DNA from: Methanomassiliicoccales archaeon
GTDB taxonomy: Archaea > Thermoplasmatota > Thermoplasmata > Methanomassiliicoccales > UBA472
DNA: 64,000 bases
Assembly: GCA_026394375.1 (NCBI GenBank)
Contig: JAPKYJ010000026.1
Span: forward strand, 1 to 64,000
Direction of reading: 5' to 3'
Positions within the stretch are counted from its first letter, which is position 1, and the number at the start of each line of letters is the position of its first letter. Of the stretch, positions 34,856-43,553 are shown in pieces. The notes beneath the pieces were generated by a model. The model worked only from the letters and a program-made list of their open reading frames with translations. It did not search any database and had not been told where the DNA came from. The position numbers and the translations under genes were made by a program.

Positions 34856-35764
34856 TCACAGTATCCTTGCGGCCATCGAGCCAACGAAGAACACGCCAAG
34901 AGCGAGAAAGGCTCTTTTCCAGATCGCCTTTCTGACGAACGGTATCAGCTCAACATGCTCTTGATCGAACCCCGCCATCACCGAAGAAGGTTCGACCCCA
35001 CTGTTCTCCAGACCTCTTCTTATCCGGCCATGACGCACGTACTTGCGAAGGAGCTTGATCGGATCGGTCGAATAATCGTGATAGATCAGTGGCGCAGGGT
35101 CGTAGATTGACAGTCCGCCATTGTTCTGCTTGATGATCCGCGACAAGAGCTCGGTGCCTTCGAAGCCCCCCTGGACGGGGATGTTCATGTTGAATCCCCC
35201 CACCATTATCAGAGCGCCCCGCTTGAACGATGAATTGCCCTCGAGGTTGATCGGGGACGGCTTGGCCACGGGTCCGAGGTCATAATGGAAGGCGAGGATG
35301 TTGAGCTGGTTCTCGGTCCTTCCAAGGCAACGCCCTCTCACGGCCACCACCCCTGGACGCTTGTGCGCGTCCAGGTGCCCCCTCACGAAGCCAGGCGCGG
35401 GGATCGCATCATCGTCCAGAAAGATGCAGATGGCGCCCCTAGCAAGCATTGCGCCAATATTCCTGCCGATCTGCAGCCCGAAGTTCTTCTGCAGCCGGAC
35501 ATACTCGCAGGTGAACATGCGGGCGGTGGAAGATGCATCCTTTGCATCGCTGTTGTCGATGATGAGCACCTCGAAGCTTCCATTCTGCTGGGCTTTGAGG
35601 GCTTCCAGGTTCTCCTGGAGCAGGGCCAGGTCGACGTTGTAGGTGACTATGATGACGCTTGCCTCAACAGGTGTTGGCAAGACCCCGAAGACCTGATGGT
35701 CCACAATGGTCGATTCAAGCCTCCTCGTCGTCTCGGGATCGAATCTCGGCGCCGGATCGCTCAC
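34856..35764 (-). CDS. Family 2 glycosyltransferase (rhamnosyl-type)
   Basis: A 302-residue GT-A enzyme. VEASVIIVTYNVDLALLQEN opens the domain; VLIIDNSDAKD, RLQKNFGLQIGRNIGAMLA and IFLDDDAIPAPGF follow. LINLEGNSS and GGFNMNIPVQGGFEGTELL mark the acceptor half, with a C-terminal hydrophobic segment (AFLALGVFFVGSMAARIL) likely at the membrane. The layout recalls WbbL-like or rhamnosyl transferases. It is convergent with the upstream transferase, an 18-base gap apart. Confidence 0.82.
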   Translation of the reverse strand: MSDPAPRFDPETTRRLESTIVDHQVFGVLPTPVEASVIIVTYNVDLALLQENLEALKAQQNGSFEVLIIDNSDAKDASSTARMFTCEYVRLQKNFGLQIGRNIGAMLARGAICIFLDDDAIPAPGFVRGHLDAHKRPGVVAVRGRCLGRTENQLNILAFHYDLGPVAKPSPINLEGNSSFKRGALIMVGGFNMNIPVQGGFEGTELLSRIIKQNNGGLSIYDPAPLIYHDYSTDPIKLLRKYVRHGRIRRGLENSGVEPSSVMAGFDQEHVELIPFVRKAIWKRAFLALGVFFVGSMAARIL

Positions 35765-35845
35765 GTCCCGTATTCAAGAGTGTCTCAACATAAGCTTTCT
35801 GTCCCTAGGCCCTTCCCGCCATCCGCAAGCTCCCCAAGCATAAGG

Positions 35846-35853
35846 TTTATCTA
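35846..35853 (+). promoter_or_regulatory. TATA box upstream of the Ser-Gly small ORF
   Basis: TTTATCTA about 26-33 bases before ATG 35879, the spacing expected for a leaderless start exactly at that ATG. Confidence 0.5.
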
Positions 35854-35878
35854 TGGCTCCCCTTGATACGGGTGGGTC

Positions 35879-36058
35879 ATGCCACGATATGACACGCCTG
35901 ACTGCGCATTCGATTCTGACGTTGCCGCAGCTGGCATGCCGGGCATAGACGATTCGATCCCGGAGTTGGATGACATCCAGAGCTGCAGTGGAAGTGGATC
36001 CGGAAGCGGAAGTGGAGGAGCATCGCAGATACTCCTCCGGCGCTCCGGGCGGTTCTGA
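35879..36058 (+). CDS. 59-residue small protein with Ser-Gly repeat
   Basis: A short frame of 59 codons. The product is acidic in the first half (DTPDCAFDSDV, DDSIPELDD), has cysteines at 9 and 36, then a (Ser-Gly) run of five pairs, and a basic end (LLRRSGRF). A TATA box at 35846-35853 predicts a transcript starting at its ATG. It ends 33 bases before the GTG of the aminotransferase gene, so it would lead the serine operon. It has no recognised relatives and could be a small peptide, a leader ORF, or merely a 5' leader with a chance frame. Confidence 0.4.
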   Translation: MPRYDTPDCAFDSDVAAAGMPGIDDSIPELDDIQSCSGSGSGSGSGGASQILLRRSGRF

Positions 36059-36091
36059 ATCTCCCGCTTGGGGTCCTTGGGGGGTGTATCT

Positions 36092-37156
36092 GTGAGCAAT
36101 AGACTATTCACTGTAGGCCCTGTCGAGGTCTTTCCGGACACGCTGCAAGCCATGGCCAAGCCGATGATCATCCATCGTGGGGAGGACTACAAGCGATTGC
36201 AGCGCGGAATAGTGGAGAGATTGCACAAGGTGCTGGACACGGATATGCACATCATGATGGCGCCCGCTTCGGCGACGGGTTTCTTGGAGAGCTGCGTGCG
36301 CTGCGGCGTCGACGAGAGGACGATGGGCTTGAGCAACGGCTCGTTCGGCGATCGCTGGGCCTCCATAGGTAGCGCCAACGGAAAGAAGGTGAAGAAGGTC
36401 GAGGTGCCCTGGGGCAAGGCCATCCGCTGCCTGGACGTGGCGGACAAGATGGAGCCAGGGATCGAGGCTGTAACCCTGGTCTCCAACGAGAGCAGCACCG
36501 GCGTGCTCAATCCGACCGCGGAGATAGTGAAGACGCTGAGGGCGGAGTACGATCCTCTGATATTCGTCGATGGCGTCACCTCGGTAGGCGCCGTCGACCT
36601 CAAGCTCCGAGAAATGGACATCGACGCCCTGGTGTTCGGCACGCAGAAGGCCTTCGCCCTGCCTCCTGGCTTGGCGATCATCTGCGTCTCCGACCGCCTG
36701 CTGAAGAAGGCAGAAAAGGTGAAGAACCGCGGCTATTACTTCGACCTCATCGAGATCAAGAAGATGGCGGACAAAGACCTGCCCTTGACCACCCCGCCCG
36801 TCAGCATCATGTACGGCCTCGACCACCAGTTGGACAAGATGCTCCGAGAGGGCATGGCGCGGCGATATGCCCGACACCACGAGATGGCGGAGGCGGTCAG
36901 GAAGTGGGCCACGAAGCGTTTCAAGCTCTATGCCGAGGAAGGCTATCGCTCGGAAACCATCACCGTGGTGGAATCCGGCAAGCTTCCGTTCGAGATGCTG
37001 GACAAGAAGCTCAAGGAGCGGGGGTTCGAGGTCTCGCCCGGGTATGGCAAGATCAAGGACGACACCTTCCGCATCGGGCATATGGGCGACCTCACCATGA
37101 AGGACATCAACGACCTTACAGGAACATTGGACGGGATACTGGAGGAGATGAAATGA
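36092..37156 (+). CDS. Class V aminotransferase, probable phosphoserine/alanine-glyoxylate type
   Basis: A 354-residue PLP enzyme of the serine-pyruvate/alanine-glyoxylate group. It shows LFTVGPVEVFPDTLQAM, MAPASATGFLESC, VSNESSTGVLNP, FVDGVTSVGAVDL, and the catalytic lysine in VFGTQKAFALPPG. GTG 36092 is chosen because a GGGGGG site lies about 6 bases upstream and the protein begins with SNRLFTVGP. The stop overlaps serA by 4 bases. This suggests it transaminates 3-phosphohydroxypyruvate in serine synthesis, a role filled by class V enzymes of this type in some archaea. Confidence 0.85.
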   Translation: MSNRLFTVGPVEVFPDTLQAMAKPMIIHRGEDYKRLQRGIVERLHKVLDTDMHIMMAPASATGFLESCVRCGVDERTMGLSNGSFGDRWASIGSANGKKVKKVEVPWGKAIRCLDVADKMEPGIEAVTLVSNESSTGVLNPTAEIVKTLRAEYDPLIFVDGVTSVGAVDLKLREMDIDALVFGTQKAFALPPGLAIICVSDRLLKKAEKVKNRGYYFDLIEIKKMADKDLPLTTPPVSIMYGLDHQLDKMLREGMARRYARHHEMAEAVRKWATKRFKLYAEEGYRSETITVVESGKLPFEMLDKKLKERGFEVSPGYGKIKDDTFRIGHMGDLTMKDINDLTGTLDGILEEMK

Positions 37157-38757
37157 AGCTGCTAGTGACGGACGAGCTCTCTAAGGATGGATTGGAGATA
37201 CTGACCAAAGGCTCGGGGGTGCAGGTGGACGTCAAACCAGGTATCCCGCAGGACGAGTTGATCCGCATCATCCCAGAGTACGAAGGGCTGATCATACGCA
37301 GCGGGACCAAGGTCACTAAGGAGGTGGTCGCCGCCGGCAAGAAGCTGAAGGTCATCGGCCGGGCGGGCGTGGGCGTCGATAACGTGGACGTCGAGGCAGC
37401 GACCCGGAGAGGCATTCTGGTCATGAACACGCCCATGGGCAACATCGTCTCCGCGGCCGAGCACACCATGGCCATGATGCTGACGCTGACGCGGAAGATC
37501 GTCTGGGCCGACGCTTCCCTCAAGTCTGGCAAGTGGGAGCGAGGTAAGTTCATCGGCACGGAGCTCAACGGCAAGACCCTGGGCATCGTCGGGGTAGGTA
37601 GGGTCGGGAGTGAGGTGGCCAAGCGCGCCAAGTCCTTCCAGATGAAGATGGTGGGTTTCGATCCCTTCCTCCCTCCCGAGGTCGCCGTCAAGCTCGGCGT
37701 CCGCCTATTGCCCCTGGAGAAGGTGATCGAGGAAGCCGACGTCATCACCATCCACGCTCCTCTGACGCCTTCGACGAAACACATCATTGGCAAAGCCCAG
37801 TTCGAAATGATGAAGCCGAACGTCATGCTTATCAATTGCGCCCGGGGTGGCATCGTGGACGAGGAAGCGCTTTACGATGTTCTGAAGAGCAAGAAGATCG
37901 CCGGTGCGGCGCTGGACGTCTTCGAGAACGAGCCGCCAAAGGGCTCGAAGTTGCTGGAACTGGACAACATCGTCGTCACTCCGCATCTGGGTGCCAGCAC
38001 CAAGGAGGCGCAGGACAAGGTCTCTCTAGAGATGGCGGAATGCGTGAAAGCGTTCCTCAGCGAAGGGCGCATCTCCAACGCCGTCAACGCTCCCGTGGGC
38101 AAGATCGATCCCAAGGTGCTGCCCTTCATGCCCGTGGCCGAGATGCTCGCCAGTTTCGCATTCCAGATGGTGGATGGGCCAGTGAAGAGGGTGGAGGTGA
38201 GCTGCTACGGTGAGATCGCCACCCTGGACACCAGGATGGTGACAACCTCCGCATTGATCGGCGTATTGTCGAACATCATCGGCGAGCAGGTGAACATCAT
38301 CAACGCCGGCTCCATCGCCAAAGAGAAGGGCATCCAGGTGGTGGAGAGCAAGGTCGAGGAGTCCACCCGATACCAGAACATGGTCTCGGTCAATGTGCAT
38401 TCGGACGGCATCAAGCACGAGGTCCGAGGGACAGCCTTCCCCTCCTCTCAGCCCAGGCTCCTGGGCGTGGACGAATACGATATCGACATGCCCATCGAGG
38501 GTGATTTCCTGCTCACCATGCACAACGACGTGCCGGGTATGATCGGGCGCGTAGGCACCATACTGGGCGAGAAGCACATCAACATCGCTCGCATGGGCGT
38601 AGGGCGTGAGTCCAAAGGCGGCAAGGCGGTCATGCTGGTGGCGGTCGACAACATCGTGCCCAAGGAGCTCCTGGATAAACTGAAAGGACTCAAGGACTTC
38701 AGCGAGGCACGCTTCATCCGCATGAGCCAGCGGCCAAAGGAGTACATGGTGGTCTGA
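37153..38757 (+). CDS. serA: D-3-phosphoglycerate dehydrogenase
   Basis: A 534-residue long-form enzyme for the first step of serine synthesis. N-terminal catalytic and NAD domains: GRAGVGVDNVDVEAAT, LGIVGVGRVGSEVAKRAK (NAD-binding), NCARGGIVDEEAL, LDVFENEPP, and the catalytic His in TPHLGASTKEAQ. An allosteric substrate-binding domain (about 320-450) and a C-terminal ACT domain (LTMHNDVPGMIGRVGTIL) complete it. The ATG overlaps the upstream aminotransferase stop. The ACT domain predicts feedback by serine or related ligands. Confidence 0.95.
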   Translation: MKLLVTDELSKDGLEILTKGSGVQVDVKPGIPQDELIRIIPEYEGLIIRSGTKVTKEVVAAGKKLKVIGRAGVGVDNVDVEAATRRGILVMNTPMGNIVSAAEHTMAMMLTLTRKIVWADASLKSGKWERGKFIGTELNGKTLGIVGVGRVGSEVAKRAKSFQMKMVGFDPFLPPEVAVKLGVRLLPLEKVIEEADVITIHAPLTPSTKHIIGKAQFEMMKPNVMLINCARGGIVDEEALYDVLKSKKIAGAALDVFENEPPKGSKLLELDNIVVTPHLGASTKEAQDKVSLEMAECVKAFLSEGRISNAVNAPVGKIDPKVLPFMPVAEMLASFAFQMVDGPVKRVEVSCYGEIATLDTRMVTTSALIGVLSNIIGEQVNIINAGSIAKEKGIQVVESKVEESTRYQNMVSVNVHSDGIKHEVRGTAFPSSQPRLLGVDEYDIDMPIEGDFLLTMHNDVPGMIGRVGTILGEKHINIARMGVGRESKGGKAVMLVAVDNIVPKELLDKLKGLKDFSEARFIRMSQRPKEYMVV

Positions 38758-38803
38758 GGAGGCGCATTCTCGCCAATCTCATCCGGCCGGCAAGGCAGCG
38801 CGC

Positions 38804-39118
38804 TCACTTCGAGCGCAGCTTACCCTCCACACTTCTCACCTTGAAGGTCATGGCGTCCTCAGAGCCACCTCGATCATCTATCTCGATGCTGGTCACCACT
38901 CGGTTGCTCATCTCTCGCATCTTCTTGTGGCAGCGCAAGATGACCTCCATAACCTCGTCCAGGTCTCCTTCCACTATGGTCGACATGGGAGTGAGCTGAT
39001 GCTTCAGGCCGCTCTCTTTCACCATCCGCACGCATTCCGCCACGTACTCGCTCAAGCTTTCTCCCTTGCCAACTGGCAACACTTTGAACTGTGCGATCAG
39101 ATCGCTCCCTCCTTGCAT
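38804..39118 (-). CDS. MTH1187-family thiamine-binding-like protein
   Basis: A 104-residue protein of the MTH1187/YkoF (DUF77) family. AQFKVLPVGKGESLSEYVAE at the N-terminus and GLKHQLTPMSTIVEGDLDEV in the middle are the family core; the ferredoxin-like fold binds thiamine or a related pyrimidine in known members. ATG 39118 is taken because the family begins right there; an in-frame ATG at 39205 would add an unrelated 29-residue lead. It is divergent from the DUF6015-like gene. Confidence 0.85.
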   Translation of the reverse strand: MQGGSDLIAQFKVLPVGKGESLSEYVAECVRMVKESGLKHQLTPMSTIVEGDLDEVMEVILRCHKKMREMSNRVVTSIEIDDRGGSEDAMTFKVRSVEGKLRSK

Positions 39119-39246
39119 TCCGCTAGACCGTGGTACGATGACCAAATCTTTCGAGGTCATGGTCCAGAGGTCGGCCGGAAAGTCAGCCAGCATTGAGCCA
39201 GCCATTCCAGGATGTAGCCGCCTCAGGTCTTGCTAGTCAAGGAATG

Positions 39247-39254
39247 TATATATA
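39247..39254. promoter_or_regulatory. Symmetric TATA box between divergent genes
   Basis: TATATATA lies about 80 bases before ATG 39333 and 129 before ATG 39118. Being symmetric it could serve both directions. Confidence 0.5.
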
Positions 39255-39332
39255 GTCGTTTCCAAATCATCAATTTCTAATATGTTCCAAAGGCGCTATC
39301 CGCGCCGGTTATGAGGGGGGCTACGCAGAGTG

Positions 39333-39848
39333 ATGGCAAAGAACGCGAGCGTGAAGGGCGTCTCTCCCGCAAAGGCTGCCAAAGGAAACGGGAAGGCGGC
39401 CAGATTGGAGTTCGCCCGGGAAGAAAAAGTGGATGAAGAGAGCATTGTTGTCACGGCCAACGGCAAGGTCATGACCCTGACGTTGGACGATCTGACGCAG
39501 GCCATCAAGACCACCATAGACCGCCAGGGCATGCCCGAGGACCAGGCGCGGGCCATGGCCCAGCACGTGATGAACTTCTTTGGTTACTCCGAGCGGATCA
39601 TCGACAACATTCTGGAGCCCGAGGACCGGGATGCCTTCTACATGTTGGAGGACACCGGGATATTGACCACGGAGCGAGAAGAGACCACCCTGTACGATGG
39701 GCGGGAGTGGCGAATCCATTATTGGCTTTTTAGGAAAGAAAGGATCTTTGAGATTATAAACGGCGGCGGCAACGGCGTCGGAGAACTGGCCGGAGCGGAC
39801 TCCGTCTACGACGAGGTCCCGGACGAGGTTTGGCAGCGCACCGAATGA
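39333..39848 (+). CDS. DUF6015-like small protein
   Basis: A 171-residue soluble protein. After a Lys/Ala-rich variable start, the conserved part runs LTLDDLTQAIKTTIDRQGMPEDQARAMAQHVMNFFG, then IIDNILEPEDRDAFYMLED, LLTTEREETTLYDGREWRIHYW and a final acidic region. From memory this matches a family (DUF6015) found mainly in Thermoplasmata. Its function is not known. ATG 39333 is preferred; GTG 39330 only adds one residue. Confidence 0.75.
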   Translation: MAKNASVKGVSPAKAAKGNGKAARLEFAREEKVDEESIVVTANGKVMTLTLDDLTQAIKTTIDRQGMPEDQARAMAQHVMNFFGYSERIIDNILEPEDRDAFYMLEDTGILTTEREETTLYDGREWRIHYWLFRKERIFEIINGGGNGVGELAGADSVYDEVPDEVWQRTE

Positions 39849-39934
39849 TCTTCTGACATCGACCTATCTCGGCAAGGCGCAGTTTCGGCAGACCCCCCGA
39901 AAGCCTATTCACCGCCAGGCGGCTTGTCCAGCGG

Positions 39935-41848
39935 ATGGACCTTTTCCCTTACGCACCGAGAGAGCACCAACAGGATTTCATCGAGGCCGTGTCCAACGTT
40001 CTGGAGAAGGAAAGGCACATCGTTCTGGAGAGCGGCACCGGGACCGGCAAGACCATCTGTGCGCTCACTGCAGCGTTGCAGGTGGCTCTCAAGCAGGGCA
40101 AGAAGGTGGTGTATCTGACCAGAACGAACTCGCAGCAACGCCAGGTGCTGCTCGAGCTGAGGAAGATCAACCAGCTCAGCCCCGTCTTCGGCATGGGCGT
40201 CCAGGGGAGGCAGAGCACCTGCCCCCTGTTGATGCGCGACCAGGAGCTCAAGCAAGGCAACGCAGAGGAACTCTCGAGGCTCTGTTCGGAGAAGAAGCGC
40301 CGCACGCTCGCGGACCGCAATGACGGCTGCGTCTTCTACCGCAACCTCCTGGAGACCGATTTCGAGGAGGTGGAAGCGTACTGCAAGCAGCGCCTGCCCA
40401 CCGTGGAGGAGTTCGTGGAGTACTGCGATGGACGTAGCATCTGTCCATACGAGCTGTCCAAGGAGCTGCTCTCCGACGCCACGGTGGTCATCGCCCCCTA
40501 TGCCTACTTCTTCATGCCCTTCGTTCGCAGCGCCTTCCTGGAGAGGATGAACGTGGTCATGGCGGAGCTGATCATCGTGGTGGACGAGGCGCACAACCTG
40601 CCGGACTACGCCCGGGAGACGAGGAGCGCGCAGCTTTCCAGGCGCTCCCTGGACCTGGTGCGAAAGGAGGTCGATGAATACGGAGATCCGGAACTGCTCA
40701 ACGGCATCAGCCTGCTGGATTTCGTCAACGTGCTGGAGAAGCTCATGGACGATGCGCTGGACGAGTATCTCATCGATGACGACGGTCTCATTCCCCCGGA
40801 TCTCATCGATAGCGGCCTGCTCTCGGCCTTCTCCACTACCTCCCGTTCGTTGTCCATAGCCGCCAAGGCCATGATGACCCACGGCGAGATAGTCCGGGAG
40901 AACAAGAAGGAGCAAGGCCGCCTTCCCCGATCGTACATCTACTCTTTCGGCGCATTCATCAGCTTCTGGCTCAACATGGACGAAGAGTACTACGTCAAGC
41001 TAATCGTGGGAGGAGAGAACCCTTGCTTCGAAGGCTCATGCCTCGATCCTTCCTTGGCCTGCTCGTTCTTCGAGGAGAGCGCCGGCTCTCTGCACATGTC
41101 CGGCACGCTGGCCCCGCTCTACGAATACCGCGATTCCATCGGATTGCCGAAGGACAGCGCCATGCGCACCTTCCCCTCGCACTTCCCGCCCGAGAACCGG
41201 GCGGTGCTCTTCGCTGAGGACGTGACCACCAAGTTCGAGGAGATTGCCCAGGACGAGGGCATCATCCCTCGATTGGAAGACCACGTGGTCACCCTGTGCA
41301 ACGCCGTGGACCGCAACACGGTGGTCTTCTTTCCTTCCTACGCGCTGATGGAGCGCTTCCTCCAGGACAGGGTGTTGCTGCGCATCCGAAAGAACGTTCA
41401 CCTGGAGGAGAGGGGCATGGCCCAGTCGGAGCTCATGGAAACCGTGGCGCAGTTCAAGCGCCCCAGTGAGAAAGGGGCGGTGCTCTTCGCCGTCATGGGT
41501 GGGCGGATCAGCGAGGGCATCGACTTCCCGGACCGGGAGTTGCAGATGGCGCTTTTGGCCGGTGTGCCCTATCCCAAACCAACGGCCAAGCAGAGGGCGC
41601 TCCTGCACTACTATGAAATGAAGTTCGGCAAGGGCTGGGAATACACCGTCAAAGTGCCCGCCTCGCGCAAGATGCAGCAGGCCATGGGGCGCTTGATCAG
41701 GAACGAGAACGACATCGGGGCGGCGGTCATTCTGGACAAGCGGGCAAAGCAGTTCGCCGACCGCTTCGAGTCGAGGGCGAGCGAGGATCTCCTGAAGGAC
41801 GTCCTGGCGTTCTTCGCTGAACGGGAGAGGGGTGCGAAAAGTTCTTAA
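39935..41848 (+). CDS. XPD/Rad3-family helicase
   Basis: A 637-residue superfamily 2 DNA helicase. Motif I is SGTGTGKT near residue 33; a [4Fe-4S] domain is implied by cysteines in STCPLL, LCSEKK or DGCVFY, and RSICPYEL; motif II is VVDEAHNLPD near 213. Helicase domain 2 contains VVFFPSYALMERF, GGRISEGIDFPDRELQMALL and the motif VI AMGRLIRNENDIG. It unwinds DNA 5' to 3' in repair. It starts a same-strand run with carS, pyrE and the uracil glycosylase. Confidence 0.9.
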   Translation: MDLFPYAPREHQQDFIEAVSNVLEKERHIVLESGTGTGKTICALTAALQVALKQGKKVVYLTRTNSQQRQVLLELRKINQLSPVFGMGVQGRQSTCPLLMRDQELKQGNAEELSRLCSEKKRRTLADRNDGCVFYRNLLETDFEEVEAYCKQRLPTVEEFVEYCDGRSICPYELSKELLSDATVVIAPYAYFFMPFVRSAFLERMNVVMAELIIVVDEAHNLPDYARETRSAQLSRRSLDLVRKEVDEYGDPELLNGISLLDFVNVLEKLMDDALDEYLIDDDGLIPPDLIDSGLLSAFSTTSRSLSIAAKAMMTHGEIVRENKKEQGRLPRSYIYSFGAFISFWLNMDEEYYVKLIVGGENPCFEGSCLDPSLACSFFEESAGSLHMSGTLAPLYEYRDSIGLPKDSAMRTFPSHFPPENRAVLFAEDVTTKFEEIAQDEGIIPRLEDHVVTLCNAVDRNTVVFFPSYALMERFLQDRVLLRIRKNVHLEERGMAQSELMETVAQFKRPSEKGAVLFAVMGGRISEGIDFPDRELQMALLAGVPYPKPTAKQRALLHYYEMKFGKGWEYTVKVPASRKMQQAMGRLIRNENDIGAAVILDKRAKQFADRFESRASEDLLKDVLAFFAERERGAKSS

Positions 41849-41871
41849 TCACTGGTCGGAATCAGCGAGCG

Positions 41872-42456
41872 ATGGACCTCCTCCTGGCGGCAGGTATTGG
41901 CATCTGGGTCATGCTGCCCGCCCTGATACCCAACTCTGCCGCGGTGCTTTTGGGAGGCGGCAGACCGGTGGACCTAGGCCGCTCCTGGAAAGGCAAGCGG
42001 ATACTGGGAGATGGGAAGACCTGGTGGGGACTTCTGGGGGGAGTGATATTCGGCACCCTCGCCGGTCTGCTGCAGATACTGGCTGCTCTGGCCTATCCGG
42101 CCGATGTCTGGATGCCAGAAGCACCGGTGAACTATGGCTTCGGACCGATGCCCTCGGCGGCCCTCATCGTATTCCTGCTCGCACTGGGAGCGATGCTGGG
42201 GGACATGGGCGGGGCCTTCGTCAAGAGAAGGAGGGGAATGGGAAGGGGGGAGAAGGCGCCACTGCTCGACCGACTGGATTTCGTGGTGGGAGCCTGGGTC
42301 TTGGCCTTGATCTTCTTTCCCAATTGGTTCCTCAAGACGTTCATTTATGACACGGGACTGGTATCCCTAGTGACGGTGCTCATCTTGGTCCCGGTGCTTC
42401 ACCGACTGATCAACATCGCCGGTCATAGACTCGGCATGAAGAATGAGCCGTGGTGA
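41872..42456 (+). CDS. carS: CDP-archaeol synthase
   Basis: A 194-residue integral membrane enzyme that joins CTP to digeranylgeranylglyceryl phosphate in archaeal phospholipid synthesis. It has five membrane segments, MLPALIPNSAAVLLGGGRPVD at the start, GKRILGDGKTWWGLLGGVI, LGDMGGAFVKRRRGMGRGEKAPLLDRLDFVVG, a motif shared with the CdsA superfamily, and a C-terminal HRLINIAGHRLGMK. It starts 23 bases after the helicase gene and overlaps pyrE if that gene begins at 42443. Confidence 0.92.
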   Translation: MDLLLAAGIGIWVMLPALIPNSAAVLLGGGRPVDLGRSWKGKRILGDGKTWWGLLGGVIFGTLAGLLQILAALAYPADVWMPEAPVNYGFGPMPSAALIVFLLALGAMLGDMGGAFVKRRRGMGRGEKAPLLDRLDFVVGAWVLALIFFPNWFLKTFIYDTGLVSLVTVLILVPVLHRLINIAGHRLGMKNEPW

Positions 42457-42460
42457 GGAT

Positions 42461-42991
42461 ATGGACGCGGAATTGAAGCGATTGCTCAAAGAGTGCGGCG
42501 CCCTGCTGTATGGCGATTTCACGCTGGCATCGGGGAAGAAGAGCAGGTATTACATCGACATCAAGAAAGCGAGCACTGATCCCAAGGTCCTGGCGCGGAT
42601 CGCGGATTCCATGGCCAGGGAGATGACAACATGGGATTCCAAGCCGGATAGGATCGCGGGCGTGGTGCTCGGTTCCATCCCTCTGGCGGTGGCGCTCTCT
42701 CTTCGTACTGGCATACCTTTCATCATGGTGCGCAAGGAGAAGAAGGAGCATGGCACGGGTAAGCAGATCGAGGGCGTCCTGTCTCATGGTGAGAACGTGC
42801 TGATAGTGGAGGATGTAATCACATCTGCAGGCTCGTCCGTGGAGGCGGTGAACATTATCAGGGCCGCCGGGGGCAAGGTGGTGGAGGTCATCACGGTCAT
42901 CGACCGCCAAGAAGGGGGCGAAGCGAAGTTAGGGGGGCTGGGGGTTCGTTTGCACGCGCTGCTCACGGCGGAGGACGTGCTGAGGGACTGA
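42461..42991 (+). CDS. pyrE: Orotate phosphoribosyltransferase
   Basis: A 176-residue type I phosphoribosyltransferase of pyrimidine synthesis. Conserved parts are ALLYGDFTLASGKKSRYYID, the PRPP-binding VLIVEDVITSAGSS, and VVLGSIPLAVALSLRTGIPF with MVRKEKKEHGTGKQIEG as the catalytic loop. GGTGAGG just before ATG 42461 favours this start; ATG 42443 inside carS is possible. It is followed 1 base later by the uracil glycosylase gene, suggesting an operon. Confidence 0.9.
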   Translation: MDAELKRLLKECGALLYGDFTLASGKKSRYYIDIKKASTDPKVLARIADSMAREMTTWDSKPDRIAGVVLGSIPLAVALSLRTGIPFIMVRKEKKEHGTGKQIEGVLSHGENVLIVEDVITSAGSSVEAVNIIRAAGGKVVEVITVIDRQEGGEAKLGGLGVRLHALLTAEDVLRD

Positions 42992-42992
42992 G

Positions 42993-43553
42993 ATGCGTCT
43001 GGACCTGCAGTGCACCCGCTGCCGTTTGTTCGAGAAGAGAACGCAGGTTGTGCCTCCCGACGGACCACTGGGCGCTCGAATCGTTTTCGTAGGCGAGGGT
43101 CCAGGCGAGAAGGAGGACATCCAAGGTCGGCCGTTCATCGGTCGGGCGGGCAAGATGCTGGACCGTTTACTGTCCGAGCAAGGAGTGCCCCGCTCGGAGA
43201 TCATGATCACCAATACGGTGAAATGCCGTCCGCCAGAGAATCGCCGCCCGAGAGAGGATGAGATGCGCGCTTGCCTTCCTTACCTGGAGCAGGAGCTGGA
43301 AGGAAGAACGCTGATCATAGCCCTGGGAAAGACCAGTTCCGAGAACCTTTTGGCCAGAAAGGTCAACCTCGCTAGGGAGGCGAATGTCGAGCTTCTGATC
43401 CAGATCATGGGGAAGGGGATCCGGGTCATCCCGGCCTACCATCCATCAGCGTGTCTGTATAACTTGAAAGCGCGGCAATCGCTCGGGCAGACCATGCATC
43501 TGGTGCGCGAGGAGCTCGACCGGCTCAGAAGCGCTTCTTCCACAGGAACTTGA
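42993..43553 (+). CDS. Family 4 uracil-DNA glycosylase
   Basis: A 186-residue DNA repair enzyme that removes uracil. Four cysteines (CTRC at 7-10, KCRPP near 78 and AC near 91) fit the [4Fe-4S] cluster of this family. Active-site motifs GEGPGEKEDIQGRPFIGRAG and the HPSA motif in AYHPSACLYN are clear; TNTVKCRPPENRRP is the family linker. It overlaps the convergent glycosyltransferase gene at its 3' end by 29 bases. Likely co-transcribed with pyrE. Confidence 0.92.
   Translation: MRLDLQCTRCRLFEKRTQVVPPDGPLGARIVFVGEGPGEKEDIQGRPFIGRAGKMLDRLLSEQGVPRSEIMITNTVKCRPPENRRPREDEMRACLPYLEQELEGRTLIIALGKTSSENLLARKVNLAREANVELLIQIMGKGIRVIPAYHPSACLYNLKARQSLGQTMHLVREELDRLRSASSTGT

Noticed and set aside
36001-36058. 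Ser-Gly codon repeat as a CRISPR or tandem DNA repeat
   Set aside because: The repeat is only five imperfect GGAAGT-like units and is best read as a short low-complexity coding run.
36904-37152. 83-codon extension of SerA
   Set aside because: It lies inside the aminotransferase gene in another frame; ATG 37153 gives the normal family N-terminus with a 4-base overlap.
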